A stretch of DNA of 64,000 nucleotides from Nostocales cyanobacterium HT-58-2 (lineage in GTDB: Bacteria > Cyanobacteriota > Cyanobacteriia > Cyanobacteriales > Nostocaceae), in NCBI GenBank assembly GCA_002163975.1, contig CP019636.1:7710942-7774941 (forward strand), read 5' to 3'. Positions 52,257-60,628 of this stretch are shown one piece after another. Numbering within the stretch: the stretch's first letter is position 1; every line of letters begins with the position of its first letter. Under the pieces are notes generated by a model. It made no database searches, had not been told where the DNA came from, and saw only the letters and a list, made by a program, of their open reading frames with translations. Made by a program: the position numbers and the translations under genes.

Positions 52257-53093
52257 ATGAGTTACTCAGTTACCACTCCAAACGTTCGTCCACGGCACAT
52301 TCTCGAAGAAATTGTGTGGGACAAGAGGCAAGAAATTGCACAAATGCGACAAGAACTGCCATTGGCTACAGTACAGGGGCAGTTAGCTGCTGCACCCCCG
52401 GTACGAAATTTTCTCACTGCTTTAAAGGAAAATCCTCATCAACCAAGCTTAATTGCAGAGGTTAAGAAAGCATCACCAAGTCGTGGAGTCCTCCGGGCTG
52501 ACTTTGATCCAGTGGCGATCGCCCAAGCATATGAGCGAGGTGGCGCAGCTTGTCTATCTGTTCTGACTGATCAAAAGTTCTTCCAAGGTAGTTTTGACAA
52601 TTTGCGTGCTATCAGGCAGCAAGTAGAATTACCACTATTGTGCAAAGAGTTTATTATTGACATTTATCAAATTTATTATGCGCGGGTTGCAGGCGCAGAT
52701 GCCGTACTGCTGATTGCTGCTATCCTTAGCGATGAAGAACTCCAAGACTTTTTACGAGTGATTCACGATTTGGGGATGAAAGCTTTGGTAGAAGTTCATA
52801 CTTTGGCTGAATTAGATCGAGTGCTAAAAATTGAGGATCTGCGCTTGGTAGGGATTAACAACCGCAATCTAGAGAATTTTACTGTGGATCTGGCAACGAC
52901 GCAGCAGTTGTTAGAACAGCGGCGTTCTCAGTTGCAAGGCTTTGGTATTACTGTTGTCAGTGAATCTGGGTTGTACAGCCCTGCAGATTTATCATTCGTT
53001 GCCCAAGCGGGTGCCCGTACCGTTCTGGTAGGTGAGTCCCTGGTGAAACAAACTGATTTAGAGCAGGCTGTACGTAGTTTGCTCAACTCCTAA
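52257..53093 (+). CDS. trpC: Indole-3-glycerol-phosphate synthase
   Basis: This 278-residue TIM barrel converts CdRP to indole-3-glycerol phosphate. Family motifs in order: LIAEVKKASPSRGVLR (catalytic Glu and Lys), FDPVAIAQAYERGGAACLSV, LTDQKFFQG, LLCKEFIIDIYQIYYARVAG, AILSDEELQDFL, LVEVHTLAELDRVL, GINNRNLENFTVDL and VSESGLYSP. Every segment of the barrel is present. The frame has a TTG at 52251, but the ATG at 52257 is used. It stands in the trpE-C-A-B-D order with the rest of the tryptophan genes. Confidence 0.95.
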   Translation: MSYSVTTPNVRPRHILEEIVWDKRQEIAQMRQELPLATVQGQLAAAPPVRNFLTALKENPHQPSLIAEVKKASPSRGVLRADFDPVAIAQAYERGGAACLSVLTDQKFFQGSFDNLRAIRQQVELPLLCKEFIIDIYQIYYARVAGADAVLLIAAILSDEELQDFLRVIHDLGMKALVEVHTLAELDRVLKIEDLRLVGINNRNLENFTVDLATTQQLLEQRRSQLQGFGITVVSESGLYSPADLSFVAQAGARTVLVGESLVKQTDLEQAVRSLLNS

Positions 53094-53174
53094 TAGTAGA
53101 TAGTAGATAGTAGATAGTTGTTCTACTGTTCTACTATCTGCTAACCAATACCCATGAATTAGGTATATTATTTG
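53094..53174. repeat. Tandem tagtaga heptamers with hairpin, trpC-trpA spacer
   Basis: Three tandem copies of a 7-bp unit (tagtaga) followed by ctactgttctactatctgct can pair to form a stem. This is the simple-sequence hairpin type seen elsewhere in the series. Confidence 0.7.
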
Positions 53175-54002
53175 ATGACTTCCATTTCCCAACGCTTTCA
53201 ATCTTTAAGAAATAACAACCAGTGCGCTCTAATTCCCTTTGTAACAGCTGGAGATCCTGACTTACAAACCACAAGAGAGGCTATACGCATCTTAGACCGC
53301 AATGGTGCTGACTTTATTGAACTGGGTATTCCTTACTCTGATCCACTAGCAGATGGTCCTGTGATTCAAGCAGCAGCCACTCGTGCGTTGCAAAAAGGAA
53401 CTAAGCTAGAGCACGTGTTAGAGATGCTTGCACAAGAAAGCCCAAACCTACAAGCGCCCATCATTTTATTGATTTACTACAATCCAATTCTCAATCGGGG
53501 TATTAAGTCGTTTTTAGCACAAGTCGCTAATGTTGGGGTGCGGGGGTTAATTGTGCCAGATTTGCCCCTAGAAGAAGCAGAAGAGTTAATCAACACTGCT
53601 GCCGAATTTGGAATAGAAGTCATTTTGCTGGTGGCTCCGACCAGTTCCAAAGAGCGAATTGAGGCGATCGCCAAATATTCTCAAGGTTTTATCTACCTTG
53701 TAAGTGTCACTGGTGTGACAGGTGTTCGCTCCCAACTACAAGACCGTGTAAAAACTTTGCTAAGCCAATTGCGAAGTATAACTGATAAGCCGATTAGTCT
53801 TGGCTTTGGTATCTCAGGACCAGAACAGGCACTTCAGGCAAGGGATTGGGGTGCAGATGGTGTTATTGTTGGCAGTGCTTTTGTCCAAAGGTTAGCAAAT
53901 GGTAGTCCAGCAGAAGGGCTGCAAGCTATTGAAGAATTTTCTCAAGAGTTGAAAGGAGCGCTTGCTCAATCATCCCTTCAAACGGCGAGTTTAACACAGT
54001 AA
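53175..54002 (+). CDS. trpA: Tryptophan synthase alpha subunit
   Basis: This 275-residue TIM barrel cleaves indole-3-glycerol phosphate. Motifs: FVTAGDPDLQTTREAIRIL, the catalytic Glu in FIELGIPYSDPLADGPVIQA, ILLIYYNPILNRGI, VRGLIVPDLPLEEAEEL (catalytic Asp), FIYLVSVTGVTGVRSQL and ISLGFGIS followed by GADGVIVGSAFV. A TTG precedes the ATG by three bases. The ATG is used. It interacts with TrpB, encoded 175 bases downstream. The tyrosinase-like tyrP gene reported between trpA and trpB in N. punctiforme is absent here. Confidence 0.95.
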   Translation: MTSISQRFQSLRNNNQCALIPFVTAGDPDLQTTREAIRILDRNGADFIELGIPYSDPLADGPVIQAAATRALQKGTKLEHVLEMLAQESPNLQAPIILLIYYNPILNRGIKSFLAQVANVGVRGLIVPDLPLEEAEELINTAAEFGIEVILLVAPTSSKERIEAIAKYSQGFIYLVSVTGVTGVRSQLQDRVKTLLSQLRSITDKPISLGFGISGPEQALQARDWGADGVIVGSAFVQRLANGSPAEGLQAIEEFSQELKGALAQSSLQTASLTQ

Positions 54003-54177
54003 TGAACAGGGGTTTAGGGGTATAGGGGAAGAAAAATTCATAGGCGTTAACTCTTTCCTTACCTATCCCCTTATACTCTGATGCCCTTACACCCCTACTC
54101 CTTGCTTACCCACTCCCCAATTCCCCTAGTTCTACTCAACTCCTGAAAATTTATAACAACGTAAGAGGTTTTCACCT
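54003..54177. repeat. Purine/pyrimidine palindrome between trpA and trpB
   Basis: ataggggaagaaaaattcat is followed by the ggcgttaactctttcctta centre and a pyrimidine arm (cctatccccttatactc). This is the fourth of the series of similar spacer elements. Confidence 0.6.
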
Positions 54178-55419
54178 GTGGTCAGCATCTCAAATATCAA
54201 TAACAAAGTTGCATCTACTACCGCAAGACCCGACTCCCTGGGAAGATTTGGCAAGTTCGGCGGTAAGTATGTTCCTGAAACCTTAATGCCTGCATTAAGT
54301 GAACTAGAGACAGCATTTGAGCAATACCATAAGGAGCCGAGTTTTCAAAAAGAGTTACAGGGGTTACTAAAAGATTACGTAGGAAGACCTAGTCCTTTGT
54401 ATTTTGCTGAACGTCTCACAGCACACTATGCTCGACCTGATGGTACAGGACCACAAATTTATTTAAAGCGTGAAGATTTAAATCATACAGGTGCTCATAA
54501 AATTAACAACGCTTTAGGTCAGGTATTGTTAGCCAAGCGCATGGGCAAGCAACGCATCATTGCTGAAACCGGAGCAGGTCAGCATGGTGTCGCAACTGCC
54601 ACGGTCTGCGCTCGTTTTGGTCTACAATGTGTGATTTACATGGGCATCCACGATATGCAACGGCAAGCCCTCAATGTCTTTCGGATGAAGCTTATGGGAG
54701 CAGAAGTTCGTCCGGTAGAGGCAGGTACTGGAACACTCAAGGATGCAACGAGTGAGGCGATTCGTGACTGGGTGACAAACGTAGAAACAACCCACTACAT
54801 CCTTGGTTCCGTTGCTGGTCCCCATCCCTACCCCATGCTAGTACGAGAATTCCACGCTGTCATTGGTGAGGAAACTCGCGCTCAGTCCAACGAGAAATGG
54901 GGAGGAATACCAGATATTCTCTTGGCTTGTGTAGGTGGCGGTTCCAATGCAATTGGGTTATTTCATGAGTTTGTCAATGAGCCCTCTGTGCGGTTGATTG
55001 GAGTTGAAGCGGCGGGTGAAGGTGTTGACACTGGAAAGCATGCAGCAACTTTAACAGAGGGAAGAGTTGGCGTGTTGCACGGTGCGATGAGCTATCTATT
55101 ACAAGATAGTGATGGTCAGGTTGTCGAAGCACATTCAATTAGTGCTGGTTTAGATTATCCTGGTGTCGGTCCTGAGCATAGCTATCTCAAGGAAATTGGT
55201 CGGGCTGAGTACTACAGTGTAACCGATTCTGAAGCTTTGGCGGGGTTACAGCTTTTGTCTCAATTAGAAGGGATTATTCCAGCTTTGGAAACCGCTCATG
55301 CGATCGCCTATTTAGAAAAGCTGTGTCCTCAATTGGATGGTCATCCCCGGATTGTGATCAACTGCTCTGGCAGAGGCGACAAGGATGTACAAACCGTAGC
55401 TAAAGTTCTTAATCCTTAG
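54178..55419 (+). CDS. trpB: Tryptophan synthase beta subunit
   Basis: This 413-residue PLP enzyme joins indole and serine. It shows FGKFGGKYVPETLMPAL at the start, YLKREDLNHTGAHKINNALG with the Schiff-base Lys (HTGAHK), and AETGAGQHGVATATVCA. ACVGGGSNAIGLF is the phosphate-binding loop, and the closing segment is IVINCSGRGDKD. The start is GTG at 54178, with agagg about ten bases upstream. Length and all motifs match the standard TrpB1. With trpA it forms the alpha2beta2 enzyme. The duplicate set of tryptophan genes in such clusters is thought to be dedicated to scytonemin. Confidence 0.95.
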   Translation: MVSISNINNKVASTTARPDSLGRFGKFGGKYVPETLMPALSELETAFEQYHKEPSFQKELQGLLKDYVGRPSPLYFAERLTAHYARPDGTGPQIYLKREDLNHTGAHKINNALGQVLLAKRMGKQRIIAETGAGQHGVATATVCARFGLQCVIYMGIHDMQRQALNVFRMKLMGAEVRPVEAGTGTLKDATSEAIRDWVTNVETTHYILGSVAGPHPYPMLVREFHAVIGEETRAQSNEKWGGIPDILLACVGGGSNAIGLFHEFVNEPSVRLIGVEAAGEGVDTGKHAATLTEGRVGVLHGAMSYLLQDSDGQVVEAHSISAGLDYPGVGPEHSYLKEIGRAEYYSVTDSEALAGLQLLSQLEGIIPALETAHAIAYLEKLCPQLDGHPRIVINCSGRGDKDVQTVAKVLNP

Positions 55420-55515
55420 TGAAATCTCAAAAGTCAATAGTGTCATGACTATTGACTTTTGACAGATGACTATTGACTAATGACTAGTAACTACATATTA
55501 TTAACGATTGAAAAA
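55420..55515. repeat. Heptamer hairpin between trpB and trpD
   Basis: agtcaatagtgtcatgacta and ttgactttt/gactattgac segments form inverted repeats. A frame of trpD runs through this piece to 55480, but it looks like repeat, not coding sequence. Confidence 0.6.
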
Positions 55516-56607
55516 ATGACAGCTGTCACTCAAGCGTCAATTAACAATATTGCCGTCACTCCTGAGTCTTACGACTGCTCTGGTTTATTAAAACAATTGC
55601 TAGATCGGCGATCGCTCTCGGTTGCCCAAGCTGAGGAATTAATGCGGGGCTGGCTCACAGACACAATTCCTCCAGTGCTTTCGGGAGCGATTTTGGCAGC
55701 AATCCAAGCCAAAGGAGTATCCACAGAAGAATTAGTGGGCATGGCTGGTGTTTTACAATCTCAGTCGGTAGGAGGACAAGAATTCTCTCAATCTCCTCTG
55801 ATTGATACTTGCGGAACAGGTGGAGATGGAGCTTCCACATTTAATATTTCTACAGCTGTTGCTTTTGTTGTTGCAGCAGCAGGGGTAAAGGTTGCCAAAC
55901 ATGGCAATCGTTCAGCGTCTAGCAAGACTGGTTCGGCTGATGTGTTGGAAGCATTGGGCATCAATCTCAACGCCAATCCCCAGAAGGTTCAAGCCGCAGT
56001 TGATGAAGTCGGTATCACCTTTTTATTTGCTCCAGGATGGCATCCAGCACTCAAAGCAGTTGCGGGTTTACGAAAAACTTTGAAAGTGCGTACAGTTTTT
56101 AACTTGCTAGGTCCACTCGTTAATCCAATGCGACCAACAGGGCAAATTATTGGTGTGTCTGATCCACTGTTGGTAGAAACAATTGCCAAAGCATTGTCGC
56201 AACTGGGAACTCGTCGTGCGATCGTAGTGTACGGACGGGAAAGGTTAGATGAAGCTGGATTGGGAGATTTAACTGATATAGCTGTCCTCAAAAACCAACA
56301 AGTCCACCCAGGCGTACTCAATCCTCAGGAACTAGGTCTCACTCCTGCACCAATTGAAGCATTACGGGGTGGAGAAGTTCAAGAAAACGCAGATATTTTG
56401 AAAGCAGTCCTACAAGGTCAAGGTACACAGGCGCAACAAGATGTTGTCGCTTTGAATGCAGCACTGGCGCTTCAAGTTGGTGAAGTGCTAGATGGGGCAA
56501 CTGACATTACACAGGCTTATATAAAAGGTATTGCCATTGCTAAGGAAGTTCTGCAAAGCGGAGAAGCTTGGAAGAAGCTAGAACAGCTTGCTGAATTTCT
56601 ACAGTAA
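55516..56607 (+). CDS. trpD: Anthranilate phosphoribosyltransferase
   Basis: This 363-residue protein transfers phosphoribose from PRPP to anthranilate. Motifs: the PRPP loop DTCGTGGDGASTFNISTAVA, KHGNRSASSKTGSADVLEALG and LFAPGWHPALKAVAGLRKTL. LLGPLVNPMRPTGQIIGVSD and YGRERLDEAGLGDLT complete the Mg/substrate sites. The N-terminal helical domain is standard. The frame is open to the ATG at 55480, but that part is repeat sequence. The ATG at 55516 (MTAVTQ) is preferred. It is followed by a spacer with an 11-bp-stem hairpin. Confidence 0.93.
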   Translation: MTAVTQASINNIAVTPESYDCSGLLKQLLDRRSLSVAQAEELMRGWLTDTIPPVLSGAILAAIQAKGVSTEELVGMAGVLQSQSVGGQEFSQSPLIDTCGTGGDGASTFNISTAVAFVVAAAGVKVAKHGNRSASSKTGSADVLEALGINLNANPQKVQAAVDEVGITFLFAPGWHPALKAVAGLRKTLKVRTVFNLLGPLVNPMRPTGQIIGVSDPLLVETIAKALSQLGTRRAIVVYGRERLDEAGLGDLTDIAVLKNQQVHPGVLNPQELGLTPAPIEALRGGEVQENADILKAVLQGQGTQAQQDVVALNAALALQVGEVLDGATDITQAYIKGIAIAKEVLQSGEAWKKLEQLAEFLQ

Positions 56608-56776
56608 TAAGTCAGTGGTTCTTAGGAAGTAGTTTAGGAAGTCGTTAGTGATGAGCCACTGCGGTGAGATCAATAGTGCTGTAGGAAGGAGGGTTTCCCT
56701 CTCAGAGTGTCTGCGCTACTCAGAAGGAGAAGGGTTAGTAGTTAGTAGTTAGTAGAACAGCTAACACTTCATAAGT

Positions 56777-56804
56777 GTAGAGATGCGCCATGACGCATCT
56801 CTAC
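56777..56804. repeat. Perfect 11-bp hairpin before the DAHP synthase gene
   Basis: The arms gtagagatgcg and cgcatctctac, with a 6-nt loop, lie 34 bases before the ATG. It is a frequent hairpin type in cyanobacterial spacers. Confidence 0.75.
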
Positions 56805-56838
56805 AACTAACAACCAACAACACAGAGGCTAAAAATTC

Positions 56839-57933
56839 ATGATTGTTATCATCAAGAATAGTACACCTGCTGATGAAATTACCCGTATCAGCCAAGAGTT
56901 ACGTGACACTTGGGGTGTCACTGTGGAAAAAAGTATTGGTAAGCACAAAATCATCTTGGGCTTAGTTGGTGAAACTGCCACTATAGACCCATTACAAATA
57001 CAGAATAGCAGTTCTTGGATTGAGCAAGTGTTGCGAGTTGAGAGACCTTTCAAGCGGGTTAGTCGGGAATTTCGTCATGGAGAAGCCAGTGAGGTTGTTG
57101 TCCCCACACCAAACGGTACTGTCTACATTGGTGAACAACATCCTGTCGTGCTGGTTGCTGGACCTTGTTCCGTAGAAAATGAAGAAATGATTGTGGAGAC
57201 GGCAAAGCGGGTTAAGGCTGCCGGAGCCAAGTTTTTGCGTGGCGGGGCTTACAAACCTCGCTCTTCACCCTATGCCTTTCAAGGACATGGTGAGAGTGCC
57301 CTTGATTTGTTAGCAGCAGCCCGTGAAGCTACAGGTTTGGGTATCATCACAGAGCTTATGGATGCTGCTGATTTGCCAGCGCTGTCTAGGGTTGCTGACG
57401 TAATCCAGATAGGAGCCAGAAATATGCAAAACTTCTCGTTATTAAAAAAGGTAGGCGCTCAAGATAAGCCTGTCTTGCTCAAGCGCGGGATGTCTGCCAC
57501 GATAGATGAGTGGTTGATGGCAGCAGAATATCTTTTGGCAGCAGGAAATTCAAATGTGATTCTTTGCGAACGGGGTATTAGAACTTTTGATTCCAAATAT
57601 GTTCGCAATACTCTGGATTTATCAGTTATTCCTGTGTTGAGAAACCTGACACATTTACCTATCATGATTGACCCAAGTCATGGCACAGGTAAATCTGAGT
57701 ATGTTGCACCTATGGCAATAGCAGCTTTAGCAGCAGGTGCAGATTCATTGATGATTGAAGTTCACCCCAATCCTGCTAAAGCTCTATCTGACGGACCACA
57801 GTCTCTAACTCCTGAAAGGTTTGACCGTGTGGTTCAAGAGATGTCAGTCTTAGGCAAAGTTATTGGTCGCTGGTCTATTTCCGAGAAGGCTACTTTGGTG
57901 ACTTCAGGGCAGAGTGTAGGAAGTAGGGTGTAA
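56839..57933 (+). CDS. aroG: 3-deoxy-7-phosphoheptulonate (DAHP) synthase, type I beta
   Basis: This 364-residue enzyme condenses PEP and erythrose 4-phosphate, the entry step to chorismate. The N-terminal ferredoxin-like domain (about 1-70, ISQELRDTWGVTVEKS) marks the AroF/AroG type Ib family. The barrel has VVLVAGPCSVENEEM, FLRGGAYKPRSSPYAFQGHG, IQIGARNMQNFSLL, VLLKRGMSATIDEW and IMIDPSHGTGKSEYV. It is the last enzyme gene of the aromatic block, like the aroG at the corresponding end of the N. punctiforme cluster. The ATG at 56839 has no strong ribosome site. Confidence 0.93.
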   Translation: MIVIIKNSTPADEITRISQELRDTWGVTVEKSIGKHKIILGLVGETATIDPLQIQNSSSWIEQVLRVERPFKRVSREFRHGEASEVVVPTPNGTVYIGEQHPVVLVAGPCSVENEEMIVETAKRVKAAGAKFLRGGAYKPRSSPYAFQGHGESALDLLAAAREATGLGIITELMDAADLPALSRVADVIQIGARNMQNFSLLKKVGAQDKPVLLKRGMSATIDEWLMAAEYLLAAGNSNVILCERGIRTFDSKYVRNTLDLSVIPVLRNLTHLPIMIDPSHGTGKSEYVAPMAIAALAAGADSLMIEVHPNPAKALSDGPQSLTPERFDRVVQEMSVLGKVIGRWSISEKATLVTSGQSVGSRV

Positions 57934-57934
57934 T

Positions 57935-58025
57935 ACCGTTTCACCTTAAGATTGATACAGATGGCAAGCTTCGGGAGCAGGGGAAGCAAGAAAAGTGATT
58001 TGTATCAAGAATTTCGTGAAATGGT
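57935..58025. repeat. 91-bp MITE-like element with imperfect 28-bp terminal inverted repeats
   Basis: The left end accgtttcaccttaagattg pairs with the right end, ending cttgata..-type sequence read as accatttcacgaaattcttg on the other strand. The centre is short and purine-rich. It begins right after the DAHP synthase stop and resembles dispersed non-autonomous repeats. Confidence 0.65.
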
Positions 58026-58614
58026 GTAAGGGATAGAAACATTTAAAATTCAAAAAACATAATTTTGAATTTTATATTGTCACTAACTCCGTATTTCACA
58101 CTCAATTTATGGCAATCCTAATCTAATATGCAGCATTAAGCTACTAAGAACGCCAAGGTAGACAAAAGAAGCGAAAAGCACCATCATACAACTTTTTTAG
58201 GATTGCTATCTAGGGTAATTTTCCCACATTATTAATAACTGTAGGATTGATACTGCTATCAAAGCCATGATGCTTTTTTCATTAGCTTTGGTTAAAGTAG
58301 CTTTCCTACTTTCTATTTTTAAATAAAAAATCTAAAAAAAAGACAAAACAACCAAAAGAATATTTATTGCTAATTTTGTTAAAATTTATTATTTTTTTGG
58401 TAAGTAATAGCTTCTATTACACTTCTTTACAGGGATGCTTATACGTTTGTTAGAAAAATATTGAGAGGAAAATTTTGTTTCTCATCTACAAATAATTAAT
58501 TACTAATCTTGACAATAAAAGCAGTAAAAACTTAAATATACAGGCTTATTTTTGTATGTTTTATATGCCTGTGGTTCCGTAATTTCTAACCTAGAAATAG
58601 GAGGGTTCTTCTTA
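58026..58614. other. AT-rich spacer before the glycine-rich gene
   Basis: About 590 bp with no gene. It contains homopolymer-like stretches and, near its end, a good sigma70-like promoter (58509-58537) and a strong ribosome site, so the glycine-rich gene probably has its own transcript. Confidence 0.6.
58509..58537 (+). promoter_or_regulatory. Sigma70-like promoter of the glycine-rich gene
   Basis: A consensus TTGACA (58509-58514) is followed after 17 bases by TTAAAT (58532-58537, 4/6 match to TATAAT). It would give a leader of about 70 bases before the ATG at 58615. It was found by eye only. Confidence 0.4.
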
Positions 58615-60282
58615 ATGGCAACCTCAGACAACAACTCAATAAGCGTCTCAAACAGTAACCAAACAAATACTGTTAACAATCAGATAACGCAATCACCGTT
58701 TGGTCGCTTAAGCGAAGTGGTTGGTGACGACTTGAGTAGCATTTTCAGTGGCATCAACTCTAGTGGTGAAAATCCATTTGGCGGTAGCAACCCCTCTGCT
58801 AGTGGCGCTGATAGTCCGTATGGTGGTAATCCCTTTGCTGGTGACAACTTCTGGAATGTATTTGCTGGTGGTGTCAACCCTACTAAGTCTAGTGGCAGCA
58901 CTGGCGGCTTTGGTGGCGGTAGCACTGGCGGCTTTGGTGGCGGTAGCACTGGCGGCTTTGGTGGCGGTAGCACTGGTGGCTTTGGTGGCGGTAGCACTGG
59001 CGGCTTTGGTGGCGGTAGCACTGGCGGCTTTGGTGGCGGTAGCACTGGCGGCTTTGGTGGCGGTAGCACTGGCGGCTTTGGTGGCGGTAGCACTGGCGGC
59101 TTTGGTGGCGGTAGCACTGGTGGCATAAACCCCGCTAACCCTATCTCCTTGTCTAGTGACAGTACTAACCACTCTAGTGGAGACAATTCTTTTAGTAGCA
59201 GCAGTGGTTCAGGTGGTGGCAGCACTGGTGGCTTCGGTGGCGGCGGCTTTGGTGGTGGAAACCCCTTTAGTGGTGGCAGCGGCGGTTCTGACGGTGGCAG
59301 CACTGGTGGCTTCGGTGGCGGTGGCTTTGGTGGTGGAAACCCCTTTAGTGGCGGCAGCAGTGGTTCAGGTGGTGGCAGCACTGGTGGCTTTGGTGGTGGA
59401 AACCCCTTTAGTGGCGGCAGCAGTGGTTCAGGTGGTGGCAGCACTGGTGGCTTCGGCGGCGGCGGCTTTGGTGGTGGAAACCCCTTTAGTGGCGGCAGCA
59501 GTGGTTCAGGTGGTGGCAGCACTGGTGGCTTCGGTGGCGGCGGCTTTGGTGGTGGAAACCCCTTTAGTGGTGGCAGCAGCGGTTCTGACGGTGGCAGCAC
59601 TGGTGGCTTCGGTGGCGGCGGCTTTGGTGGTGGAAACCCCTTTAGTGGTGGCAGCAGCGGTTCTGACGGTGGCAGCGCTGGTGGCTTCGGCGGTGGCTTT
59701 GGTGGTGGAAACCCCTTTAGTGGTGGCAGCAGCGGTTCAGGCGGTGGCTTTGGTGGTGGAAACCCCTTTAGTGGTGGCAGCAGTGGTTCAGGCGGTGACA
59801 CTGGTGGCTTCGGTGGCAGTGGCTTTGGTGGTGGAAACCCCTTTAGTGGTGGCAGCGGCGGTTCTGACGGTGGCAGCGCTGGCGGTTTCGGCGGCATCGA
59901 TTTTGAAAATGCAAGCCAGTCGTTGGCGTTTCAGTACAGAGTTGTAATTGACGAACAGGTTAACACCAGTCTTAACCAAGCTGATACCAGTAGCGCTGGC
60001 AGTCAAGCCAGTAATGGCAACTCTTCTACTGATAGTGCTAGCGGTAACAACTTATTTGGTAGCGGCAGCACTGACACAAGTGTAAATGAGAGCTTGGCAT
60101 CGCAGATAAAAGCTAGTGTTGAAAAGCTAGTTTATTCTTCGCTAGGCTCCAATAATACGGGCAACCCGTTGGGTGATAGTAACAACCCCTTTGCTAGTGG
60201 TAACAACCCCTTTGCTGGTGGTAACAACCCGTTGGGTGATAGTAGCAACCCATTTGCTGGTAGTAACAATCCGTTGGCTTAG
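58615..60282 (+). CDS. Large Gly/Phe/Ser-rich repeat protein, NPFSGG type
   Basis: This 555-residue protein of unknown function starts MATSDNNSISVSN. It has nine perfect STGGFGGG octapeptides (58897-59112, a 24-bp DNA repeat). About nine larger units follow (NPFSGGSSGSGGGSTGG then FGGGGFGGG), then a non-repetitive stretch (SQSLAFQYRVVIDEQVNTSL). The C-terminal NPF/NNP units have the form GNNPFAGGNNPLGD. There is no signal peptide and no membrane span. Such sequences suggest an extended or gel-like structural protein. It starts with aggaggg nine bases upstream, at the end of the scytonemin series. NpR1259, the last gene of the N. punctiforme cluster, is in the same place, but I cannot say they are homologous. 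Confidence 0.75.
   Translation: MATSDNNSISVSNSNQTNTVNNQITQSPFGRLSEVVGDDLSSIFSGINSSGENPFGGSNPSASGADSPYGGNPFAGDNFWNVFAGGVNPTKSSGSTGGFGGGSTGGFGGGSTGGFGGGSTGGFGGGSTGGFGGGSTGGFGGGSTGGFGGGSTGGFGGGSTGGFGGGSTGGINPANPISLSSDSTNHSSGDNSFSSSSGSGGGSTGGFGGGGFGGGNPFSGGSGGSDGGSTGGFGGGGFGGGNPFSGGSSGSGGGSTGGFGGGNPFSGGSSGSGGGSTGGFGGGGFGGGNPFSGGSSGSGGGSTGGFGGGGFGGGNPFSGGSSGSDGGSTGGFGGGGFGGGNPFSGGSSGSDGGSAGGFGGGFGGGNPFSGGSSGSGGGFGGGNPFSGGSSGSGGDTGGFGGSGFGGGNPFSGGSGGSDGGSAGGFGGIDFENASQSLAFQYRVVIDEQVNTSLNQADTSSAGSQASNGNSSTDSASGNNLFGSGSTDTSVNESLASQIKASVEKLVYSSLGSNNTGNPLGDSNNPFASGNNPFAGGNNPLGDSSNPFAGSNNPLA
58897..59112 (+). repeat. Nine perfect 24-bp tandem repeats
   Basis: The unit agcactggcggctttggtgg plus cggt repeats nine times with almost no change, encoding STGGFGGG. 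Low divergence points to recent expansion or gene conversion. Confidence 0.95.
59250..59900 (+). repeat. Long imperfect repeats of about 48-78 bp encoding NPFSGG units
   Basis: About nine copies, each marked by ggtggaaacccctttagtgg, differ by insertion or loss of GGF and SGS modules. Several other frames also stay open across this block because of composition and are not genes. Confidence 0.9.
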
Positions 60283-60628
60283 AGTTTGTTTTGGAAAGTC
60301 CAACTATTGAGCTAACCACTTTATAGGTAACTTAATAAGCCTTCCAAGCAAATCACTTTTACAGAGTAGATTACAGAGCCTGGTTTGCGTTCGGGATGGG
60401 CACCTCGCCCATCTCACAGGAACTTCAGTAATTGTATCTCTGTAAATACAAATATGCTCCCTAAGCTTTGTGTTAAGTTAACCTTTCATAAGTAACCCAA
60501 CAAGCTTTTAAAAGCTACTACCTAATAACTTTTACCCATAAAACTAAACTGGAAAATTGTTAACAAAGCTAGGTTACTTTTTTCTGTGACACGAGATGTT
60601 TTTCCTAAAAATTAGAGGGGTATTGTCA
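60283..60628. other. 346-bp spacer between the two repeat-protein genes
   Basis: It holds a hairpin gatgggcacctcgcccatc (60395-60413) and two similar stretches (ctttataggtaacttaataa and ctttcataagtaacccaaca). No terminator with a T run or gene was seen. The second gene has agagggg before its ATG. Confidence 0.5.

Noticed and set aside
55480..55515. Longer TrpD start
   Set aside because: The extra codons lie in a simple-sequence hairpin repeat typical of spacers.
58680..59897. Long proline-rich minus-strand frame of 405 codons opposite the glycine-rich gene
   Set aside because: Mirror frame of a GGN/GGC-rich repeat. The + strand gene has a start, a ribosome site and sensible N- and C-termini.
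59156..59947. Second + strand frame with Ala/Val-rich repeats
   Set aside because: Shadow frame of the same repeat block, lacking any start signal.
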